Shown piece by piece: positions 52,430 through 61,139 of a stretch of 64,000 nt of DNA. The DNA is taken from positions 62,001 through 126,000 of the forward strand of contig WNNJ02002672.1 in assembly GCA_012934845.2 (NCBI GenBank), in the 5' to 3' direction. This stretch comes from Pomphorhynchus laevis (taxonomy: Eukaryota; Acanthocephala; Palaeacanthocephala; Echinorhynchida; Pomphorhynchidae). The notes below the pieces were generated by a model, which was given only the letters and a program-made list of their open reading frames with translations, was not told the origin of the DNA and did not search any database. Made by a program: the position numbers and the translations under genes. Numbering within the stretch: position 1 is the stretch's first letter; the number at the start of each line of letters is the position of its first letter.

Positions 52430-54405
52430 GGTAAGGATTTTTTGCAAGATGTCGATTGTTCGTGAACGATCGATTGTTTCGATCAACGACACTTGAATAA
52501 TTCGAATCGACTGTTTGTAGGGTCGCATCTCGCTAAGGAATCATGCTTATTCGACGAACGAAATTTCGGACATATACCTGTGTATTAGGTCAGAGGCACT
52601 TGGTACTATTAATGTGACGATACTTACGCGTATTTGTAAATATGCGTTCATGCGGAGTACAATTCGTGGAAGAACATTTTAAGAAATGAAGTGAATTTAG
52701 TACCGACGGCCAAGACTTTTCTCAATTAGATACATCTAAGGATTAGTCAAAGCAACTGAGTCTGAGCATTTTCTAAACCTCACGTTCATTTGCTCAACTT
52801 GCCCATTTCAGCGTGGATTTTTTGCGGTTGAATGTGTGGCATAAATCCCACGATCATACATGTAACTGTTGAAGTCCGTAGACATTAATGCAGATCCCCT
52901 GTCAATATGGACGGATTGAGGCATTCCGAATATCGCAAATATTGAATCCAAACATTGAATCACCGGACTTGAGGATTGATCCTCACATGCGAAGGCAAAA
53001 GAAAAACGTGAGAATTCGTCGATTGTTACAAATAGATAGTGTCTTCCGGACAGCGATGGAAGTGGGCTTTTAAAGTCACATGATAAGTAGCTAAGTCACA
53101 TGATAAGTCACGTTGGGCCTTCATAGGTTACCGTTGATTTGATGAGGTGAACATCTGGCGGCTTGTAAAATTTTAGTTTGACTATGGCACATGTAGAGCA
53201 ACGTTCCACAACAGAACGAACGTCTTCCATGGAGTAGGGAAGTTCGTGAGAGCGAAGGAATTGAGAAAATCAGTAAACTCCCAGATCAGTTTGTTGTGGA
53301 GATTAACTCCTACTCAGTTCTCGGTGAACATCCTCAAGTTTGTTGTGATGATTAGTCGTTGCGTCAGCAATCGGAATATCTCTGGATAGGCCGCCGCAGC
53401 GGCATTTTACTTTCCTGTGTGATATGTGATCTCGAAATTGAACTCTATTATTTCTAGCTTCCAGCATTGTACTTTGTCGTTCTATATTTGACTTCTATAT
53501 TGATTTGAGAAGATGAATAAAATTGCTTGCTGATCACACAATACTCTGAATTTACGCCCGATGAGATAGTTTCGCCAATGTTTAAGAGCCTGTACAATAT
53601 CGAATGCTTCTTTTTCAACTGAAAATTGCTTGTCAACCGATTTGCTAAGCATACAGGAGGAAAATGCGACTGGCTTGTACTGTTTGGTTAATACTGCGCT
53701 ATCTGAGTGTCGAGATGCATCGGTTTCGATTGCGAATTGTGTTTTGAAATTTATACAGGCCAGCGAAGCATTGAGTATTTCGTCTTTTAGGGATGAAAAT
53801 ACATTTTGCACCATTACTTAAAAGGAAGCTGTTGACCGATTACAAGACTTTGATATTCTCCGAACATTTTTTGACCATTTGGTATAATGGGAGAGCAGAC
53901 ACACTATCCTTTGAAGTGATTTAAAATCATTCGGGAGTCAATATTTCTAAGCAGTTCACTCTAGTCGGGTCTGGACGTTTAATGCCGCTCGAAATTTCGA
54001 ATCTCAATACGCGAATTGTTCTGGAACTGAAAATCGACCTCGATTGATTTAGAGTCAGCCTGCACTTGTCAACGATATGTAGAAATATTTGCAAGTTTCG
54101 ATCGTGCTATGTTTGTGTGCGTCCACAAACAATTATACCGTCTACGTAGCTGTAGGTATCAAAGAGACTCTCGTGTTCGATAATCTGATCAATTGTTCGT
54201 TGGAATGCAGCCACGGCTTTAGCAAGAAATAGAATGCGCAGAAATTCATAGTTTCCCACAAGCCTCGAAAGCTGTAAACTTAGTTTGTCTTTTTGCAATG
54301 GAATTTGATGGTAGGAACATTGGAGATATATAGCACTGTAAAATCAATATTAGCAAACCGTGTCGACCAAACTGTCGATTCGTGGAAGAGTGTATGCATC
54401 AAGTT

Positions 54406-54492
<87 letters not shown>

Positions 54493-55900
54493 CGCTTTCG
54501 AGCAGTCGACGCACATCCTCATTTTCAAATTGTTCTGTACAACTAAAACTTGAGCTCACCAAGGCGATAATAATGGGCGAATAATATTATCCTTCAATAG
54601 ACGATCGATTTCAGATTTGATGAATTTTGTTTCTGGATCAGATAAGTGCCTTGACGTTGTTGCAATAGGATGCCAACGCGGCGATGCCTATAGAGGAAAG
54701 AGATTAGGATGACGGATTCGTGCAAACATCAATGAGGCTATTGATAGAGCATATAGTTCTCCATTGAATTAAATCCTAATCGATTTCTGTGGGCACAAAA
54801 AGTCATGACCTAGTATGCATTAAACACACAGTGCGTCTAACACATGACAAATAACATTTGGGTATATACGGGCATTAAAAGATATATTCGCGATCATAGT
54901 ACCCTTTGTTCTACTCCAATTTGTGTTCGACACCATTGACACTTTTATTTTCGGCTGTGGATTCGTTTGGAGATTCATATATTTGAGACATATGGAGTTT
55001 ATGAAATTGTTCGTGCTGCCGGTATCAATCATCACAGTCAACTAGTGATTCTGAATTTGAATTGATACAAGGACATACTGCTTCGAATCTATTGTCGCGG
55101 ATAAAGACAAAATCGAAAGCTTTAGATTATTTGATTAGTACACGCGAGCAAAATAAACGAGGTTCTCTCACTTCCGACACGTAGCCGCCTTTGCAGGGCA
55201 AAACTTCTTTCGAGGTATCTTTCAAATTGTTGTTCGGATATGTAATTTACGACGTTGCAACAAATGAATAAATCGTGTGAGCAAATTGCATATCGAATGC
55301 TCTACGCCTGACATGTTCGACTGCTTTGGCCTGAGTTCAAGCAGCACTAAACGTAGGTGTCGAATTTTCTAGTAGTCGTTCTTGAATCTTATTTGAAGTG
55401 AGGTCTGCGATGAATGCGTTAAGGACGGCCTGGTCCCGGTGATCGTCAGCCGATTAAGCCTTGAAGTTGCAATCTGTTGCGATCTGTTTCAACGTTTCAA
55501 TGAACTGGCAGGTGTATTCTGAGTCGAGCTGCTATACGTGCACAAAAGATATCTAGCGTAAACAATGTTGGGCGGTTGATCAAACATGTCACGTAAGATA
55601 ATTATAGCTTGATCGTAAGTCTCTGATGAATGGATAGTCTTGAACAGCGTAGGAGATATCAGCGTCAATATGATAGCCAATTTGTCATCTTTAGTTGCGT
55701 GAATGTAGTGGCTAAACTTCTCGAAAATATGATGCAACTGTGTCCCAGCATTTACGAACTTAGATGTGACTGATATAATATCAAGCTTGCCCGGTTGCAG
55801 AAACTTCGAGATGGCATTTGTAGAAGTCGACAAACTTGGACTTGACGTGTTTGACGATAAGTCCAATTAAATTGTGATGAGAAAACTTGTATAAACTTAA
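52430..55900 (-). mobile_element. Gypsy-type LTR retrotransposon fossil, broken
   Basis: Remains of gag (about 55866-55489), aspartic protease (about 55041-54820, with a DTGST site), reverse transcriptase (about 54600-53860), RNase H (about 53814-53482) and integrase (about 53450-52650) lie in the standard Gypsy order on the minus strand. The element is broken in many places and no intact LTR pair was recognised; a 24-bp direct repeat (55927-55950 and 50790-50813) may be a leftover of terminal sequence. A TA microsatellite interrupts the RT part. It looks old. Confidence 0.75.
54409..54488. repeat. (TA)n microsatellite, about 40 units
   Basis: An uninterrupted run of alternating T and A of about 80 bases. 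It opens artificial YIYIYI frames on both strands, which are not genes. Such pure long runs are usually young and length-variable. Confidence 0.95.
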
Positions 55901-55950
55901 TTTGACATCTGAAAAGCACATAGTTGAATTAGTTATGAAATATTATGACA

Positions 55951-56640
55951 ATCGAGGAAATAATCTTCCCGTATTAAATTCACTTTAATGTTCGTACCCA
56001 TGAATTGGATGAATCCGTTCTTAGCAAAAATGTTAAGATTGTACAAGATTGTCGTAACAAAGTCTACATCTCCTGACTTTTTTACTTTTCATTAACCGGG
56101 CATATGACAACTTGAATATATTCTCGAGTTTATGGAGGTAATGGTTTGACAGTTTGATTAATGCATGTATGGTTTTGTTCTCAATTTACACATACTGTCA
56201 CACGGGTATTAAATATATCTATATATTTCATTTCATGATTTTTGTTAGAAAAATAAATTCAAAAAGTCATCGAGAAGACCTTGGCGAATTTGTAAAGTTA
56301 ATGATCTTATCAAGTGAAGTATAAATAGTTTCAACATAACCTTAATAATCTAATGTTTTAAAAAAGCTCCAAGCTTTACATCCACTTTACAAAATCAATT
56401 ATATCTTGGTAATTAGTCAAATCCATTAATGCGTCTGTGGTGTCCTCAGGGTAACTGAAATAGGTCATAGAACACTTACCTTTTTTCCAATTGCTGTTCG
56501 ATTTTGCTAGAATTTCTAAATTGCTTTGAAGCACCAATATTGCAGTTACACGATAACTTTTTATTTTTTATTTCTTTTTCGAAATTCAATCTTTGATTTA
56601 ATTCATCTTTGATTTAATCTAATCAAAATTAAATCGTACC
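55951..56640. other. Spacer upstream of LINE copy 2, no gene seen
   Basis: Balanced to AT-rich sequence between the Gypsy fossil and the LINE. It may include decayed terminal sequence of the fossil. No coding region or known repeat was recognised. Confidence 0.4.
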
Positions 56641-56699
56641 TCATCTTTCCTATTCCTCCCCCAATCTAAATAAATCTCAAACTTCTTTATTCTCCTCAC

Positions 56700-57547
56700 G
56701 TACTCCTTACTCGACCTCCCCTGTATCACCTCTCAATAATTTACACCCTTCCATCAAAATCATTTCCAGTAACATTTCCGATCAACTAATTCAACACTCC
56801 ATTCCTGTCACTCATGCCCCAACCTATTTTAATTCTCCTAACTCTACCTCCCACGTAACACTTCCAAATAATTTACATCCTTCATTTAAAATCATATACA
56901 GTCACATCTCTGATCAACCGATTCAACACCCCGCTCCTGTCACACTTGCTCCAACCAATATTAATTCTTTATCAAGCACCCCTGTCATTTCCACTTCTAA
57001 CTGCTTATCTACCTCGACTCCTACCAGCTCTATCCGTACACCGCTTCCACGAAATCGTTTTCCTTCGCGCGATCGCTGTATAATCATATCAAACTATAAG
57101 CTTTCCGAATCTGCTTCTCCACAATCTCGCCTCGATGATGATGTATCTGCTTTCAGGTCTATCCTAGCAACCATTCTTCCTGATGATAATCCATCACTCT
57201 TCAATAATATCGCTCCTGTATCCTTTATTCGTTTAAACATATCCACTAAATCCAATCATCTCAGTCCTCCACTCTTAAAAATCGTTTTCCGACATAGTTC
57301 ACATGCCTCTTCTGTACTCTCCCAACGCTTTAAACTTCTTACCACTTCATCTACTTGCCGTATCTTTCCTGACCGCTCCCCTTCTGATATCGCTCAGCTC
57401 AATTTAGCTCGCATTGAGAAACATCGACGTGAAACAAACGGCGAGTCATCCTTATCTATACGTCAAATCAACGGAAATTTTCACGTTGTACACACAAGGC
57501 CAAAAATTCGATGGCGTCCCATCTCTCCCCCTTGTCTTCTTCGCTAG
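56700..57547 (+). CDS. LINE copy 2 ORF1 (RRM-like nucleic-acid-binding protein)
   Basis: A frame open over most of this range encodes a serine/proline/threonine-rich N-terminal part (NNLHPSIKIISSNISDQLIQ and a repeated version near 56870) and a conserved C-terminal domain: LDDDVSAFRSILATILPDDN, FIRLNISTKSNHLSPPLLKI, FRHSSHASSVLSQRFKLL, CRIFPDRSPSDIAQLNLARI, then LSIRQINGNFHVVHTRPKIR W. The RSPSDxAxxxxARxxxxR and LSIRxINGxFxVV blocks resemble the RRM-like domain of ORF1 proteins in several LINE clades. It ends at TAG 57545-57547, overlapping ORF2 by 37 nt. Confidence 0.65.
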
Positions 57548-58683
57548 TCGATCTCGCTCCTAAGCATACTTTTCGTCTTAGTATATTCAATACTCGCTCC
57601 ATTCTTCATAAAGCTGATATGCTTCTCGATATCTTCGATCAATTATCTATCGATATTCTCTGCATTACCGAATCCTGGCACTCTGACTCCGACGATCTTG
57701 CTATTCGTCGTCTATGTCGCTCTGGTTGTTCTCTAGTTGAATCAGCTCGTCAAATTGCATCTCATACATTTACTGCGTCTAACCATGGCGGTATTGTTGC
57801 CATTGCTCGTCACCCAATGTCTTTACGTAAAATCAACGTTAACATCCGTTACACTTCGTTCGAATTACTCATATGCAGATTATCAACGCCTTTCCCTCTG
57901 GAACTTGTGATTGTATACCGTCCAGGTTCAGTTGCCCCATCACGTATCTTCTTTAACGACCTTGCAGATCTAATGTCTCACTGTTCATTGTCTTATACTC
58001 CTTCTTTTGTTCTCGGTGACTTTAACATTCGTCTTGATCGCCCGTCTGACTCTATCACTTTAACTAATCTTTTTTCTGATTTTAACAATAAATTACTTTC
58101 AACAAGCCCAACTCATATTCTCGGCGGTGCTCTCGACATCATTGCTGTTCCTAACTGCTTCAATGACTATACCTCCTTGTCAATTACTGATCCTGGTTTG
58201 TCCGATCATTTCCTTGTTACTCTTACTCTTACTCGTCCCCATCCTCCTTCTCCGCTTTTACCTTTATCTACACCAAGTCGACCCTGGAAGCTTCTCGATA
58301 TCCCTATTCTCTGCACAGCCTTACTCAATTCTTCACTCTTTTCACTTCCTCTTAACTATCTCTCTCCCGATGATCTCTGCATTCTGTTTGATTTTGAACT
58401 TACGTCGATCCTCAATAACCTTCTGCCTAGTCGACTTCGACGTTCCCAGCGCTTGCGCCATGCTCCCTGGTTCGATTCTGACTGTAATCTTTCTAAGCGT
58501 CGACTCTGTCACTCTTTTCGTATGTATAAACGCTTTCTTAAACGTTCACCCAACTCACTCCCTCCAAATCTTCGTGATTCCTACTTTTCTCAACGCCGTT
58601 CACATCTCATTCTTATACGTACTAAACGTACTCTCTTTTGGCGAAATCAACTCGAGTCATCTTCCAACTCTAAATCTCATTGA
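57511..58683 (+). CDS. LINE copy 2 ORF2, APE-like endonuclease (intact domain)
   Basis: 390 residues with all APE-type catalytic blocks: FNTRSILHKADMLLDIF, ILCITESWH (metal-binding E), VIVYRPG, SFVLGDFNIRLD (catalytic D and N), ALDIIAV and GLSDHFLV (catalytic D-H). After them comes the linker (RRSQRLRHAPWFDSDCNLSK RR, with the APWFD motif that precedes RT in L2/CR1 elements). The frame stops at 58683, before RT. ATG 57511 overlaps the end of ORF1 in another frame, suggesting reinitiation or leaky translation. Confidence 0.85.
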   Translation: MASHLSPLSSSLVDLAPKHTFRLSIFNTRSILHKADMLLDIFDQLSIDILCITESWHSDSDDLAIRRLCRSGCSLVESARQIASHTFTASNHGGIVAIARHPMSLRKINVNIRYTSFELLICRLSTPFPLELVIVYRPGSVAPSRIFFNDLADLMSHCSLSYTPSFVLGDFNIRLDRPSDSITLTNLFSDFNNKLLSTSPTHILGGALDIIAVPNCFNDYTSLSITDPGLSDHFLVTLTLTRPHPPSPLLPLSTPSRPWKLLDIPILCTALLNSSLFSLPLNYLSPDDLCILFDFELTSILNNLLPSRLRRSQRLRHAPWFDSDCNLSKRRLCHSFRMYKRFLKRSPNSLPPNLRDSYFSQRRSHLILIRTKRTLFWRNQLESSSNSKSH

Positions 58684-58802
58684 AAAATCTTAAACTCTAT
58701 TCTTTCACGATCATCTACCCCTTGTAATATAAATCCTGATGAATTTCCTCTTATCTACAAACTAAGCTATCTAATTTACTTTTCTTACTACCCATAGACC
58801 CC

Positions 58803-59305
58803 TTGTACCCACTCTTATCTTTAACTACTTCCCTCCCAAAACTATTCCACCTTCTTCCCGTTTCGTCTGATGAAGTTTCTTCGGAACTGCTGTCATTACC
58901 TAATAAAACCTCTCCTTCTGACCCAATTCCCACTCACTTGCTTAAAAATATCTGCTCCTTGATCTTACCCTTCCTAACCACATTGTTCAACTCGTCCATC
59001 CGTAGCCGTACATTTCCTTCCATCTGGAAATGCGCCACTGTTCGTCTTCTCATCAAAAAGCAATCTCTCGACTCCTTACTACCATCTTCGTACCGTCCTA
59101 TTTCACTTCCCCAACCCTCTCTAAACTCTTTGAGCGTCTCGTTCTTAAGCAAGTTAATACATATCTCTATTCCTCTAACTTATTTCCTCCCTTCCAAGCC
59201 GCTTTTCGCTCTAATCACTCTACTGAAATTGCCTATCTTAAAGTTCATAACGACTTACTTATATCGCGCGATCATAAATTATGTAGTGTTATAGTTTTGA
59301 TATAG
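58803..59305 (+). pseudogene. LINE copy 2 RT, N-terminal half
   Basis: Encodes FHLLPVSSDEVSSELLSLPN KTSPSDPIPTHLLK (template-binding block), FPSIWKCATVRLLIKK, SSYRPISL and, in another frame (59030 onward), FERLVLKQVNTYLYSSNLFP PFQAAFRSNHSTEIAYLKVH NDLLISRDHK. The frame changes near 59100, and the sequence jumps from HKLCSV to the later SNRTFRVYSNSS block near 59340. Confidence 0.75.
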
Positions 59306-59332
59306 TTATATATAGTTTTGTTATAGTTTTCT

Positions 59333-60344
59333 TCATATCTATCAAACCGTACATTTCGCGTATATTCTAACTCTTCTCTCTCCCATCCTTCGTCCATTCT
59401 GTCCGGTGTTCCACAAGGCTCCGTATTAGGCCCTATACTTTTCTCTCTTCTTCTTGGTGATTTGTCTTCGATTTCTCATAAATTTAACTTCCATGTTATG
59501 CAATACGCTGATGACATTCTCATCTATGCTCATGCACCTGTTTATCGTATTCACGATCTTAGTGTTTCCGCTTCCGACTGTCTTGTCTCAATTTCCAATC
59601 ATCTTTCTTCCCTTCGCCTTTCTCTGAATCCTGATAAATCCAAAATTATGTGGATCCTACCTCGACGTCTCGGCTTCGAACCTCCCTCCGTATCATTAAA
59701 TTCTACAATTCTTCCTATCGTTGATAATTTCGTTTTCCTAGGCTTCCATTTTGACAACCGACTTTCACTTAAACCTTTCGTTAGAGATAAAGTACGCTCA
59801 TCTACCTTGATACTCCGCAACCTCCGTCAAGTTCGTAGATTGATCGATTTCCCTTCTTGTATGACTCTCATATCATCTCTCCTTTTTTTCTAGACTCGAT
59901 TATTGTCTTAGTCTATTTTCCAACTCACCTAAATCCACTCTTCTTCCCCTACAACGCATCGTCAACGCAGCTGTCCGAATTCTCCTCCGTCTTCGTCGTT
60001 TTGATCATACATCCTACCATCTTGCTTCTCTCGATTTGCCTACAATTTATTGTCGTGTTCAAATTCGTCTTCTTATCGTTGCTTTCCGCCTTGTAACTTT
60101 TCATACCCCTTCATTTCTCAACCTTCCTTTTCTTGATAATTCTCGTCCTGTTTACTGTTCCTTGCGTTCCTGTAATTCCCTTCTTTTACATGTCCCAAAC
60201 TACTCTACCTCCTTTGGACTCCGCTCCTTCCTGGTGGCTGCTCCTCTATCGTGGAATCATCTGCCCATTCATATACGCCAATCAACTTCCCTGCAGTGCT
60301 TCAAACGACAAATCCGATCCCATTTAAACAATTTATCTGCTTGA
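59333..60344 (+). pseudogene. LINE copy 2 RT active site and C-terminal region
   Basis: Encodes GVPQGSVLGPILFSLLLGDL, MQYADDILIYAHAP (active site), LNPDKSKIMWILPRRL, FVFLGFHFDNRLSLKPFVRD, SSTLILRNLRQVRRLID, then after a frame change near 59890 RIVNAAVRILLRLRRFDHTS, FGLRSFLVAAPLSWNHLPIH IRQS and FKRQIRSHL to the stop. The last block is the usual C-terminus of L2/CR1 ORF2. Confidence 0.75.
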
Positions 60345-60430
60345 CTTTTTCATTTTTGTTTGTGGACTTGTAAGCGTACAGCTTGTACGCATTTGCCACA
60401 TTAAATAAATTATTATTATTATATATAAAA

Positions 60431-61139
60431 AGATACTTGGCACCTCTTGCGGAGATTTTTGCTAAGAGTTTAACCACTGGAAGTGTACCAGAAGGATGGA
60501 AATCGGCGATTGTTGTTCCTATTCCCAAAAAATTCATTGCATCATTATCGCAGCGATGTGGCTCTTGGTTTATGGAAAAGGAAGGTTTCCCATCATCTTG
60601 TATACAATTACGCAATTCGAGTCGCAGAGGTCACTCTCCCGCGCTGTTTAAATTCGCCCACGATAAAGTCAGGAGTGTGAGTAGGCTTTCCCTCCCCTCA
60701 TTGAATATTTGGACTTTATTACCTGCTGACCTTCCATTGCTGCTAGCTATCACCACTTCAAAATGCTGGTGTTGAAGTAGATTGCCAATTCCGGTTGTGA
60801 TGCGTAAATCTATTTTAATATTTAATGTTTTGAAAACAAAATTTGTGAACAGTTGAAACAGCCATTTGCGGCTATTAACTTGAAACCTATAATAATATCG
60901 TCTTTAAAGTGTGATGAATAGTTTGTTGATTCACAGGCGGATATTTCGAAAGCATTCGCGGATTCGTTTATGCTCGGTGTAAAGAACTTTACTAACAATC
61001 ATAGTGACTATATTAGAAAATAAAGCACGTTCTTGTTAAGGTGTTTTGTAATTTCGCAATCTTCTGTCTATACAGAGCAGGATCTATTATGAATACATTC
61101 ATATCTTGGTCCTGATGACATACAACAATATCCCTCCAA
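60431..61139 (+). mobile_element. Second LINE scrap and spacer
   Basis: 60430-60540 encodes YLAPLAEIFAKSLTTGSVPE GWKSAIVVPIPKK, the RT block before the template-binding site, from a LINE other than the L2/CR1-like one. It directly abuts the (ATT)n tail of copy 2. The rest to 61139 holds no recognisable gene except a short RT-like phrase (ADISKAFADSFML) near 60940-60975. Confidence 0.5.

Larger units (their letters stand above)
56641..60430 (+). mobile_element. L2/CR1-like LINE, copy 2, near full length
   Basis: Contains ORF1 (about 56700-57547), the endonuclease part of ORF2 (57511-58683), RT pieces (58803-59294, 59030-59305, 59333-59893) and the C-terminal region (about 59880-60344). The 3' end has an inverted AAGCGTACAGCTTGTACGC, CATTTGCCACATTAAATAAA and an (ATT)n tail at 60410-60425. 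RT is interrupted, with a deletion around 59300 that removes the AFDxVDH block, so the copy is inactive. GC-rich pyrimidine-biased sense strand, clearly unlike the flanks. Confidence 0.85.

Noticed and set aside
54280-54584. Three ORFs with long YIYIYI runs
   Set aside because: They are translations of a (TA)n microsatellite.
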